A DNA stretch of 14,252 bases from Candidatus Fermentibacterota bacterium (GCA_022703195.1 JAKLEF010000018.1:1-14252), one strand, 5' to 3'; shown: positions 6,394-13,807, numbered from the stretch's first letter. Notes: generated from the sequence alone by a model not told the origin. Translations and numbers: made by a program.

Positions 6394-7884
6394 TTACTCC
6401 TGTTCCGTCTCCTGGCAGACCGAGGCTATATCCTCCCGGGGTATGGGCAAGCTTTCCTTCGCGAGCCATTCGAAGATTCGCGCGGCCTCTTCGCAATCCT
6501 GAGGGATGTGAATGCCGTGGGCGAGATGGTGGGCCAGAATGTATCCCGCGCCGATATGCCCCGCTTCGGCCGCCTTTCGGTACAATTCCATGGCCCGCTC
6601 GGGCATGAAGGGGCCACCCCATCTCCCGAGGTAGATCTCACCCAGCGCGTGCATGGCCTCTATATCACCCTCGGCTACCGCGCACTCGTACCAGTGGATC
6701 GCCTTCGCCGTGCGATGCACGATCCGGTGATCCGCGAGGTAGAGACGGCCCAGGCTGTACATGGCGTCCCTGCTTCCCGCCGCCGCCGCCTTCTTCCACC
6801 AATTCACGGCCTTCCTCTCGTTTTCAGGCACGCCGGCACCCTGATCGAAGGCCTTGCCCATGTTGAAGATGCCGTCGACATGGCCCTGCTGCGCGGCCTT
6901 CCCGAACCAGCGAACCGCCTCCTCGGGATCGGGTTCGACGCCCCGTCCCGTCATGAGGAAGATCCCGAGCTCGTTCATCGCCGTGGGATCGCCCTCCTCG
7001 GCCAGATTCCTCAGGTCGGAGAAGGAGATGTCCCTGCATCTCCTGCCCATCTCGCGTTCGTGCTGAATGCGCTGGTCGAGGTAGTCCCGCGTGTGCCCGA
7101 GCTTCCAGCGGTAGTAGCGCTCGATCTCGTCGGACTTCGGGTGGGAGCGCAGGGCGCATATCCGATCCCAGGTGGTCGCGATGGTGTGGATCCCTTCGCT
7201 TGTCCAGTGAGGCCTGATCTCCGTGGGATCGATGGTGACCAGGAGAACGACGAGCCTTTTCTGCCCTCTCGGGTTCGGAGGGCTGTAGAGAAGATCGCAC
7301 GGCATCTCCGGCTCGGGCAGGCTTCTGAACCGCTCCAGGCACTCCAGGCGCATCTGGATCTGGTCCTTGTCTCCGTTCCGGCCCTGGCCGCAACCGACCG
7401 GCGATGTCCACTTGCACTCCCCGAGGAGGATCGTGCCGTCGGTGACGACGGAGAAGTCGATCTCGGGCCCGTTGCTGCCGTGCGTTTCGGGGTGCGGCAT
7501 CCTGTTCCAGAGGGCGATCCGGCAATGCCCGGAGAGCTCCGGCCCGAGCCCGACGGCCTGGAACAGCTCGTCGGCCCAGCGGGCCCGGGTCTGCTCGTCG
7601 CACCCCGCTATCGTTCCGAAGACGGACCAAGTGATCGCGTCCTCGCTGTTCAACGACTGCAGATCGCAGTAGTAGCCCAGATCCTGCTTCAGCCTTCGAC
7701 GCGCTGCCCTGTCGAAGCACGAGCCCTGCCGGCTCGCGACGAGCTTCTGCAGGATCGCTGGCTCGATGCTGCCCTCATCCCCCCCTTCGAGGATCAGGTT
7801 TCTCCTGTGCGAGCAGGCTGCGAGCACTCCCCCCCTGCTCCGTTCCACTTCCATGAAGCTACCGTTCCAATCCGGAATGTTCAT
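6394..7884 (-). CDS. PD-(D/E)XK nuclease-like protein fused to Sel1 repeats
   Basis: A 496-residue two-part protein. Residues about 75-265 look like a restriction-endonuclease fold: E82 or D83-region motif SEDAITWSVFGT, D143 in GPEIDFSVVTDG, and E156 and K158 in LLGECKW, followed by QGRNGDKDQIQMRLECL. The catalytic D-x12-ExK set is present. Residues about 285-480 are Sel1 repeats, about five of the 36-residue type (e.g. TAMNELGIFLMTGRGVEPDP, then EEAVRWFGKAAQQGHVDGIF), a solenoid used for protein binding. The start is supported by GAAGGAAGGAG 5 nt upstream. The WapI-like and CxCxxC genes follow on the same strand. No methyltransferase or specificity gene is nearby, so this is not an ordinary restriction system. 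A defence or toxin role is plausible. Confidence 0.8.
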   Translation of the reverse strand: MNIPDWNGSFMEVERSRGGVLAACSHRRNLILEGGDEGSIEPAILQKLVASRQGSCFDRAARRRLKQDLGYYCDLQSLNSEDAITWSVFGTIAGCDEQTRARWADELFQAVGLGPELSGHCRIALWNRMPHPETHGSNGPEIDFSVVTDGTILLGECKWTSPVGCGQGRNGDKDQIQMRLECLERFRSLPEPEMPCDLLYSPPNPRGQKRLVVLLVTIDPTEIRPHWTSEGIHTIATTWDRICALRSHPKSDEIERYYRWKLGHTRDYLDQRIQHEREMGRRCRDISFSDLRNLAEEGDPTAMNELGIFLMTGRGVEPDPEEAVRWFGKAAQQGHVDGIFNMGKAFDQGAGVPENERKAVNWWKKAAAAGSRDAMYSLGRLYLADHRIVHRTAKAIHWYECAVAEGDIEAMHALGEIYLGRWGGPFMPERAMELYRKAAEAGHIGAGYILAHHLAHGIHIPQDCEEAARIFEWLAKESLPIPREDIASVCQETEQE

Positions 7885-8139
7885 TCGACTCCTTCCTTCA
7901 GTGTCTTTTCATTCCTTCGCCTCAGGGAGAAGCAATCGGTTTGCCAGGGGCGTCTTCCCGGGATAAAGCCCTGAACAGGCGATCCCCGCGATCTCATCTC
8001 TGTGGATACACTCGGAACTGACTGACCCGGATCAATTCCTGTCGGCATGGAGTCATTTATCGATGTTGTTCTCAGTGGCATCTCTGAGTGGGATCGCCCG
8101 GCGCCCGCCTGCCGGGGCGGGCGCCGGAGCATGCCGGGT
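7885..8139 (-). other. Intergenic stretch before the PD-(D/E)XK-Sel1 gene
   Basis: About 255 nt between two minus-strand genes. It holds the GC-rich hairpin listed separately at 8098-8127 and the ribosome site of the nuclease gene. The minus-strand promoter should lie here, but only weak candidates were seen (TTGATC near 8027-8032 with a poor -10). No convincing small ORF was found. Confidence 0.5.
8098..8127 (-). terminator. GC-rich hairpin after the zinc-ribbon membrane gene
   Basis: CCGGCGCCCGCC pairs perfectly with GGCGGGCGCCGG (12 bp, 6-nt loop), 12 nt past the stop codon at 8140 on the minus strand. No T-run follows on that strand. Confidence 0.6.
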
Positions 8140-9216
8140 CTAGTGCGCGTTCATCTCCTCGAGGAGCCTCTGGCGGAGGTTCCTCGAGCGCGAGAGCATG
8201 ACCGACTTCGCGATCGCACCGGCGATCGCTGACATGATCGAGAGGGCCACGAGCCCGAGGACGATCCACTTGTGCGCCCCGGAGAGGAAGGGCATGCCGA
8301 GGATGGGGAGAAGGACGAGGGAGATCCCGGCAGCGAGGATGGAGAGCTTCCCGGGGAGCATGAGCCTCTTGGCCTTCTGCATCCTGTCGGGGTCCACGGG
8401 GCGCGTTCCCGCTATCCTCGCGGCATCGCTGCCGTCGACCACGCACCTGAAGGGCTGGCCGCCGTACAGGAATGTCGTCACCCAGAAAGGCAGGTAGACC
8501 CTTGCGCAGTTCTGGGAGGTGAGGGTGGTAGTGCAGTTGAGGTCCTTGCAGCGGTCGCCGGGAACGCGCGGGCGGGCCTTGGATTCGGCGATGGAATCGA
8601 CGAGGTCCTCTACGCGGGTGAGGAACTCGGTGCGGTCCTTCTCGAAGGGCTCGAGTGCGTAGCCTTCGAGCTGCGAGGGATCGAACGAAACGGCCGAGGA
8701 GGGCGGCACCTCTTCGCAGAACCGGGCAAGCGAGGGGTCGACCGAATCCGAAGCGAGGGTGTAGATGAGGTACTTCCCGTTGATGACGCCGTTGCTGGGG
8801 CGCCAGTCGGTGACGGTGCGGCGCTTCTTCACGAGCTTGTCGCCCTGCATCTCGAGATACTCCTCCTGCCGGTCGTATCCCGAAGAGGCGAACCAGTCGG
8901 CCTTGTACTCGCCGCTCCATGCGTAGAATGGCAGATAGGTCCCCTTCGTTTCGATCTCCGAGGTCAGCACGTCGTCCGGGGTGAACGTGCCCTCGCTCAG
9001 CCAGCCCCGTATCGCTCTCAGGAACCTGTTCTCGTCGACCCTGAAGGGAGCTATGAGATCCGGCGGATCGACGGTGACGTCTACCGCCGGAGCGGACACC
9101 GCGAACTTCGATCCGCAGTAGCCGCATACCGTGAGTTCGAGCCCGGGGAGGAACTGGACGTCCGCTCCGCAGTTGGAGCACTTCATCTCTTTGAGGGAGA
9201 GCTTTCCCGTAGCCAT
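8140..9216 (-). CDS. Zinc-ribbon protein with two C-terminal membrane segments
   Basis: A 358-residue protein. A zinc ribbon at the N-terminus has C13, C16, C31 and C34 (CSNCG, CGYCG). The middle carries TYLPFYAWSGEYKADWF and, later, CARVYLPFWVTTFLYGGQPF, the repeated LPF-aromatic pattern of a widespread family of zinc-ribbon membrane proteins of unknown role. Two hydrophobic segments lie near 289-310 and 317-338, ending in a basic tail. The protein is thus probably anchored by its C-terminus with the ribbon in the cytoplasm. An AGGAGGT lies just before the ATG. It follows the small conserved gene by 87 nt with a hairpin between. No reaction can be assigned. Confidence 0.75.
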   Translation of the reverse strand: MATGKLSLKEMKCSNCGADVQFLPGLELTVCGYCGSKFAVSAPAVDVTVDPPDLIAPFRVDENRFLRAIRGWLSEGTFTPDDVLTSEIETKGTYLPFYAWSGEYKADWFASSGYDRQEEYLEMQGDKLVKKRRTVTDWRPSNGVINGKYLIYTLASDSVDPSLARFCEEVPPSSAVSFDPSQLEGYALEPFEKDRTEFLTRVEDLVDSIAESKARPRVPGDRCKDLNCTTTLTSQNCARVYLPFWVTTFLYGGQPFRCVVDGSDAARIAGTRPVDPDRMQKAKRLMLPGKLSILAAGISLVLLPILGMPFLSGAHKWIVLGLVALSIMSAIAGAIAKSVMLSRSRNLRQRLLEEMNAH

Positions 9217-9278
9217 GCGGACCTCCTGTCGAAATGTGAAAGTCAGTGAAACGCTTTCGGGCTGCTCCAGAAAGGGCC

Positions 9279-9297
9279 GCCGGGGGGACGCCCCGGC
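9279..9297 (-). terminator. Hairpin between two minus-strand genes
   Basis: GCCGGGG and CCCCGGC form a 7-bp stem around a 5-nt loop, 6 nt past the stop at 9304 on the minus strand. No T-run follows, and the zinc-ribbon gene starts 62 nt further on, so any termination is probably partial. Confidence 0.4.
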
Positions 9298-9303
9298 AGC
9301 CCC

Positions 9304-9711
9304 TCATCGGACAGGCCCGGGGTCACCCCCTGACCGGGCGGTTGACAGGCAGCCGTCATCCTCTGACTGCCGGTCCAGCTGGCTGAGCGTTCGGAGTGTT
9401 GACCAGACCGTCGCGTAGATGTCGTGACGCATCCAGCCCTGCCTCTGCTCGACGGAGGCCTTGAAGTCCGGGTAGTCGATCCCGATGGCGATCCGGGCAA
9501 TGGCCCGGGTCACCTCGTCCTTCGGAGCGCGGAACCTGTAGCGGTAGTCGGAACGCTCCAGAGCCACGACCTCCGACGCCGAAGGGAGATACCTGTCGCG
9601 CAGGGCCTCCATGTCGGACCTGACGCGGCCCCTGACCGTGAGCATCCCGTCCGCCCGGTCGCCCGGTTTCTCGACTAAACTGAAGAACCCGAAATCAGTG
9701 AAGAGCCACAT
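9304..9711 (-). CDS. Conserved protein of unknown function (LTVR/DYRYR family)
   Basis: A 135-residue protein. It begins MWLFTDFGFFSLVEKPGD and contains GMLTVRGRVRSDMEALRDRY, SDYRYRF and GIDYPDFKASV, then WMRHDIYATVW. This order (FFS, LTVR.R, DYRYR, IDYxxFK, YxxVW) is one I recognise from a widespread uncharacterised family of about 130 residues. The start at 9711 with GGAG 5 nt upstream fits that family length; the longer frame to 9804 overlaps the peptidase gene. The last 25 residues look unstructured and may be lineage-specific. It lies 38 nt behind the peptidase gene. No function is known to me. Confidence 0.75.
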   Translation of the reverse strand: MWLFTDFGFFSLVEKPGDRADGMLTVRGRVRSDMEALRDRYLPSASEVVALERSDYRYRFRAPKDEVTRAIARIAIGIDYPDFKASVEQRQGWMRHDIYATVWSTLRTLSQLDRQSEDDGCLSTARSGGDPGPVR

Positions 9712-9725
9712 GCATGCTCCATTCT

Positions 9726-9741
9726 CCGGGCGGCAGCCCGG
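9726..9741 (-). terminator. Hairpin after the peptidase gene
   Basis: CCGGGC and GCCCGG form a 6-bp stem with a 4-nt loop, 8 nt past the peptidase stop at 9750. It sits just upstream of the ribosome site of the next gene, so it could act in either process. Confidence 0.35.
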
Positions 9742-9749
9742 CGTGATGC

Positions 9750-10511
9750 TCAGTCGTTCAAGGCAAGGGGATAGCGAGGCAACTCGCCGGAATCGCAGAG
9801 CCACCTTCTCGCCGTCTCCAGCGTGTTGAGCCAGTCACCGAGCACGAGGCACTCGGCCGGCGTGTGCTCGTTCCTGTACCCGACGCTCACGTTGATGCCG
9901 CAGACATCGCTGCAGAGGGTGCAGATGTCGGTGAAACTAGAGCGATCCTCGGACCCAGGGGCATGCATGGCCCTTCGGAATCCAGGCATGCTCTTCTCGA
10001 CGTAGGCTAGGAACCTGTCGGTGCCAACGTAGTAGCGCTTGAGGTCGCGCGAGTTGCGCCTGTCGAACTCCAGCATGAACCTGTGCGATCCGTTGAGCTC
10101 GCGCGCGATTTCGGGCCTGTTCCGCATCAGCCAGTTCGCACCGATACGGCCGCCCTCCTCTCCATCCAGCACGAGGAGGGAGTGCCCCGAATCCCTCAGG
10201 AGCCAGAGGATTGCGCACCCGGCCCGGTCGTCGGCCCCTATGCCCTTCGAGGGGTCGGTAGAGCGAACTGTGTGACCGTCGGTGACCAGATCGGTGATCG
10301 AGCTGCGAGCAGGACCATCGGGCCAATACGTGTCGGCGTGGGCCACCAGAACCGCTCTGTCCTCACGGCTTCCCGGCACATAGACAGAGCGATCCTGCCC
10401 CGTTCCCGAGGAAATGGCTCCCGGAAGCCCGGAGAAGCGCTCCAGAACGGAGGTGGAATCGTCGAGGGGAACCTCGAGGAAGTCGAACAGGGTCTTCATC
10501 TCATCTGTCAT
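9750..10511 (-). CDS. M28-like zinc peptidase
   Basis: A 253-residue cocatalytic zinc peptidase of the M28/M20 type. The metal and catalytic set is visible: H58 and D60 in VAHADTYW, D94 in GIGADDRAG, E118 and E119 in DGEEGG, D150 in LEFDRR, and H216 in RNEHTPAECLVLGDW. These enzymes trim amino acids or peptides. There is no signal peptide, and the hydrophobic stretch in the upstream extension (to 10589) is probably not translated. The start at 10511 (MTDEMKTLFDFLEVPL) suits the family better; the ribosome site GGAAGAG is only moderate, and 10523 or 10499 are alternatives. Two minus-strand genes of unknown role follow. The substrate cannot be told. Confidence 0.8.
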   Translation of the reverse strand: MTDEMKTLFDFLEVPLDDSTSVLERFSGLPGAISSGTGQDRSVYVPGSREDRAVLVAHADTYWPDGPARSSITDLVTDGHTVRSTDPSKGIGADDRAGCAILWLLRDSGHSLLVLDGEEGGRIGANWLMRNRPEIARELNGSHRFMLEFDRRNSRDLKRYYVGTDRFLAYVEKSMPGFRRAMHAPGSEDRSSFTDICTLCSDVCGINVSVGYRNEHTPAECLVLGDWLNTLETARRWLCDSGELPRYPLALND

Positions 10512-10830
10512 GTCTCTTCCCATCCGGCCGTGCGGCCTGTTATCCAGCACAAACAGCAACCTATTTGCCATAGTGCTGATGACCATCACTATTACGGGAT
10601 GTAAGCAGAATCTATGTAGCTGGAGCGCTTTTCGTGGTGAGCGACTCTATCAGATAATGACGTTATTGCCAGGGCCCTTGACAGCGCCGGAAGAAGAACC
10701 GTAATTGGCTGGTAATCATCAATATCCTCTCTATCGCCTCTTTCGTGAGGGCGTGGCATGCAGTATGGAGCAAGCCTATATGCTCTCTCTGAAGGAATTT
10801 ACTGCGTGTGCGCCCGCACCCGGGAGGGGG
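10512..10830. other. Divergent intergenic stretch between the peptidase and AAA+ genes
   Basis: About 320 nt without a supported gene, clearly less GC-rich than the flanks. It must hold the minus-strand promoter of the peptidase unit, but no clear -35/-10 pair was seen on that strand. On the plus strand TTGACA occurs at 10678-10683 with a poor -10 (TAATTG). Small inverted repeats lie at 10526-10537 (GGCCG-TG-CGGCC) and near 10770 (GAGCA...TGCTC). Confidence 0.5.
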
Positions 10831-10832
10831 GC

Positions 10833-10861
10833 TTGACAAACCCGCATACAATGCTTATATT
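10833..10861 (+). promoter_or_regulatory. Strong promoter upstream of the AAA+ gene leader
   Basis: TTGACA (10833-10838), a 17-nt spacer and TATATT (10856-10861) form an almost ideal sigma70-type promoter. Transcription would begin near 10867-10869, leaving a leader of about 410 nt before the AAA+ start codon. Confidence 0.75.
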
Positions 10862-11138
10862 GCGTCATGCCGGACAACCTCGCCGGCACGATCTCCAGGT
10901 AAATCCGACGTCGCAGTGCGCAAGCGGGCAGCGTCATGCCAGGGTGGGCGGGTCCGCCTCTCGAAAGGGAGCCGGAGCGGTCTGATGACTATGCAACATT
11001 GTATGGCAGTAATATGCGCATTGCGGTGCTGAGTGAGGAATTGACGACATGGCGTCACGAACCGATGTAGGCATCAGGAAGTGACGTCGAGTACAGCTCG
11101 GAGACCGAATGCCGCCAGGGCCGGAGGAGGGAGGATCG

Positions 11139-11171
11139 ATGCAGAAACTGCCGCAGGGAGAAGAGAACTGA
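11139..11171 (+). CDS. Ten-residue leader ORF before the AAA+ gene
   Basis: MQKLPQGEEN follows an unusually strong ribosome site (GGAGGAGGGAGG, 11123-11134) with a 4-nt gap. Its stop overlaps the next small ORF by one base (TGATG). The peptide itself has no known role; translation of it could feed ribosomes to the next frame. Confidence 0.4.
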   Translation: MQKLPQGEEN

Positions 11172-11275
11172 TGGGATGGCAGGAAGGATGCTCAGATGAC
11201 CGAAGCGCTGATTTGCTCGGAATGTGCCTGGCATCACGGGGATGTCGGCGGATGAAACCCATGGGATGGAGGTAG
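11171..11275 (+). CDS. 34-residue small ORF coupled to the AAA+ start
   Basis: Begins at the TGATG overlap and encodes MGWQEGCSDDRSADLLGMCL, followed by 14 more residues rich in R, M and G. Its TAG stop ends one base before the AAA+ ATG at 11277, a layout that allows terminating ribosomes to restart on the AAA+ gene. The composition is not clearly protein-like, so it may matter as a translated leader only. An overlapping frame at 11196-11255 encodes a 19-residue peptide with CSECAWHH. Confidence 0.35.
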   Translation: MGWQEGCSDDRSADLLGMCLASRGCRRMKPMGWR

Positions 11276-11276
11276 A

Positions 11277-13484
11277 ATGAAGAATCTCGAATCTGCTCGA
11301 ATCAAGGCTGCAGTTCCCTTCAGATCCAACACCCAGTTCCTCGAGTCGTACTTCGACCTCCTCCGTGACATGTGCAATGCCCGCATCACCACGGACGAAA
11401 GCGATATCCGACGCTGCTCCACAGCCGCCGGGAGGCGCAACGCTAGGATTCGAGCGAGTGGATACCGGAAGATCGACAGTCTTGCGTTGAAGGCTTGCGC
11501 GCGCAAGGCAGCGAGTCTGAAGAAAAAGGTCGACGCCACTCTGGATGCAGGCAAGGTCGATCTCCCTCTCGTCCGGATCGCGAAGGAATACGGGCTCACG
11601 GAGATCGAGACATCCATCATGACCGCAGCGGCCGCCTATTATTCAAGGCACGAGATGGAACTGATGATCGACGAAGCCACAGGCTGTTCCTCGTTCAACG
11701 TCAGGGCCGCCCTCAGGCTCCATTTCCCCGACGAAGAGGAGCAGCTCAGAAACAGGAAGCTGTTCATGCCCTCCTCCAACCTCATCCGCAGCGGGATGCT
11801 CCGGTACGGCCACCGGGGCAGGTGGTCCGACATGAGCGAGGACGATTTTCTGGGCATGACGCTCGAGATGCCCCTCTCGCTGAGCAGTTTCATTCAGGGG
11901 ATCGATTCGGCCGGCATGGGTACTAGGCACTCGAAGTTCGTCGAACCGAATTACAGGCTGGAGGACCTGAACCTCCCCCGGACCGTCGAGGAAGAGATAC
12001 GCCGCATCGCAGAGATAGAACTGGCACTTGGGGAAAGGGAACCGGACGATCCCGAGGAGAGGGATCCGCGCGCCGTGCTCTTCTACGGCCCCCCCGGCAC
12101 GGGGAAGGACAAGGTGGCTCAGGCCTTCGCGGCTCTGCTCGGGAAGAAGGTCTATGCGATCAGCACACCCGGTTATCTGCAGAACGAGGTCGATTCCCGC
12201 GAGGACATGGAGAGGACCTTCCAGACCGCCCGGATATTCGGGGCGGTTCCGTGGTTCAGCCGCGCAGAATGCCTGCTGGGGCAGGAGGAGTTCTCGTGGA
12301 TGGCCGAAGACTTTGCCGATCTCCTTGGGGAGTACGGGAACCCCGTCATCATCACTGCCAACGGCAATCCTTCGCTGGGCTCGGTCGGATGCGCACTCAC
12401 CCACACGGTCGAGATTCCCCTCATGGAACGCGCGGACAGGATCGGATTGATCGATTCGATGATCCCGGCCGATGCACCGAGATCAGCCGACCTCGACCTC
12501 GGAAAGGTGGCCGACTCGTTCGCCTCCGCGGGATCGAGGCTGTGCAGACTGGTGCGTCACGCATGCCGAAAAGCCTCGATGAGGCCGGAGGGAGAGCGCG
12601 AGCTTCGAACGTCCGATTTTCTTCCCACTCTCGGCTGCGACGGAGGGAGAAAGGCCGCGAAGGCCGACGACCTGTCATACCTCTCCGAACCGCGTGCGAG
12701 GCTCGATGACGTGATCCTCGGGGAGCCACAGAAGAAGACGGTGATGCAGATCATCAGGTCCGTCGGGGTCTGGGAGAAGGTATTCGAGGAATGGGGCCTT
12801 GCCGAGAGATACGCGACCGGCAGGGGGATCTCCGCCCTGTTCTGCGGGCCCAGCGGCACGGGCAAGACACTCACGGCCGAAGCGATCGCCGGGGAGCTCG
12901 GCAAGCCGATCCGGGTGGTACAGCTATCCGGCATGATGGACAAGTATGTGGGTGAGAGCGAGAAGCACATCGTCGAGATCTTCCGTTCGGCCTCCCGGAA
13001 CGGGGAGGTGCTCGTCATCGACGAAGCAGACTCGCTCTTCGCGAGCCGCGTGGACTCCTCGGAGCACAACAGCTACTACATCAACAGCCACATCAATACC
13101 CTGCTGAAGGAGATGGACGATTTCGAGGGGATACTCATCCTCACCACCAACTACGCCGTGAAGATGGATACCGCCTTCGAGCGCAGGATCAGGTGGAAGG
13201 TGGAGTTCCCGGCTCCCGGGCCCGAAGCGCGCGCGGCCATCTGGAGGAAGATGTTCCCCGAGTCCGTCCCGGTCTGCCCAGATATCGACTTCGAGGCTCT
13301 CGGAAGGGAGTACGAGGCTTCAGGCGGATCGATCAGGAGTGCCGCCCTCAAGGCCCTGTACGGTATCGCTGCGGAAGGTGTCCCTCTGTCGATGGAGCAC
13401 CTTCGTGCCGCGATGGCCAGCGAGAAGCTCGCGATGAAGGGCATCGAGAGCGGCAGGGAAATCGGATTCGGAAATCCGGCCTGA
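11277..13484 (+). CDS. Tandem AAA+ ATPase with degenerate first module
   Basis: A 735-residue ATPase. Residues about 95-180 form the winged-helix-like N-domain common to large bacterial AAA proteins (VRIAKEYGLTEIETSIMTAA). Module 1 (about 230-400) has Walker A GPPGTGKD at 271-278, with Asp replacing the usual Thr; its Walker B position (VPWFSRAECLL, 324-334) lacks the DE pair; a sensor-1-like IITANG remains. Module 2 (about 475-700) is intact: GPSGTGKT 524-531, VLVIDEAD 579-585, sensor 1 LTTN 622-625, arginines 636-637 and sensor 2 GGSIRS. Module 2 likely hydrolyses ATP while module 1 is structural. Relatives remodel proteins or sit beside contractile injection systems, none of which is seen here. 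GGAGGT precedes the ATG by only 3 nt. Client unknown. Confidence 0.85.
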   Translation: MKNLESARIKAAVPFRSNTQFLESYFDLLRDMCNARITTDESDIRRCSTAAGRRNARIRASGYRKIDSLALKACARKAASLKKKVDATLDAGKVDLPLVRIAKEYGLTEIETSIMTAAAAYYSRHEMELMIDEATGCSSFNVRAALRLHFPDEEEQLRNRKLFMPSSNLIRSGMLRYGHRGRWSDMSEDDFLGMTLEMPLSLSSFIQGIDSAGMGTRHSKFVEPNYRLEDLNLPRTVEEEIRRIAEIELALGEREPDDPEERDPRAVLFYGPPGTGKDKVAQAFAALLGKKVYAISTPGYLQNEVDSREDMERTFQTARIFGAVPWFSRAECLLGQEEFSWMAEDFADLLGEYGNPVIITANGNPSLGSVGCALTHTVEIPLMERADRIGLIDSMIPADAPRSADLDLGKVADSFASAGSRLCRLVRHACRKASMRPEGERELRTSDFLPTLGCDGGRKAAKADDLSYLSEPRARLDDVILGEPQKKTVMQIIRSVGVWEKVFEEWGLAERYATGRGISALFCGPSGTGKTLTAEAIAGELGKPIRVVQLSGMMDKYVGESEKHIVEIFRSASRNGEVLVIDEADSLFASRVDSSEHNSYYINSHINTLLKEMDDFEGILILTTNYAVKMDTAFERRIRWKVEFPAPGPEARAAIWRKMFPESVPVCPDIDFEALGREYEASGGSIRSAALKALYGIAAEGVPLSMEHLRAAMASEKLAMKGIESGREIGFGNPA

Positions 13485-13495
13485 GGCCGGAGCAA

Positions 13496-13524
13496 GCGGT
13501 GCGGAGGCTCATCCTCCGCACCGC
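13496..13524 (+). terminator. Strong hairpin after the AAA+ gene
   Basis: GCGGTGCGGAGG pairs perfectly with CCTCCGCACCGC (12 bp, 5-nt loop), 11 nt past the stop. A second small hairpin, CCGGCC-TGA-GGCCGG (13477-13491), encloses the stop codon itself. No T-run follows. Confidence 0.6.
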
Positions 13525-13807
13525 GGCCCTCACCGCCGTCCTTCCCGTCAGGCCCGGGGGGGCCGATGCATTGGTGATCGGTTCTCCTCCGAGACCGGAT
13601 TTCAGGCCATGGCTCCCGTTGATCTGCGACTGCACGGGCCAGGATGCGCCGGAAGGCGTGATAGACGCGGGCGTTGAGCGAAACGGCTTCATCCCGCCGG
13701 ATGCTCCAGCGATGGCGGAGCTGATACGGGGAATTGAGCCTGCGGCACGTCAGGGGCGTGCAGGAGAACCGTCAGTATTTGACCGGGTACGACAGCAGTG
13801 ATAGGTT
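13525..13807. other. Stretch without a supported gene
   Basis: About 280 nt between the AAA+ hairpin and the last gene. One plus frame ending at 13801 reads protein-like for about 80 residues (e.g. GVIDAGVERNGFIPPDAPAM) but has no start codon or ribosome site of its own and only weak codon bias. It may be a gene remnant. No promoter for the last gene was recognised. Confidence 0.35.

Noticed and set aside
6175..7974. A 599-codon open frame on the plus strand
   Set aside because: It lies antisense to the PD-(D/E)XK-Sel1 gene, whose motifs and ribosome site are clear. The plus frame has low-complexity, Arg/Pro/Val-rich composition typical of the antisense of GC-rich genes.
8072..9307. Long open frames on both strands overlapping the zinc-ribbon membrane gene
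   Set aside because: They are Arg/Gly-rich shadows; the zinc-ribbon frame has paired cysteines, membrane segments and an AGGAGGT ribosome site.
10678..10707. A second TTGACA promoter upstream of the AAA+ leader
   Set aside because: The only -10 at proper distance (TAATTG) is poor; the promoter at 10833 is far better.
11253..11255. TGA read through as an amino acid, extending the AAA+ protein upstream
   Set aside because: TGA ends many clear genes here, no selenocysteine element was seen, and the ATG at 11277 has its own ribosome site.
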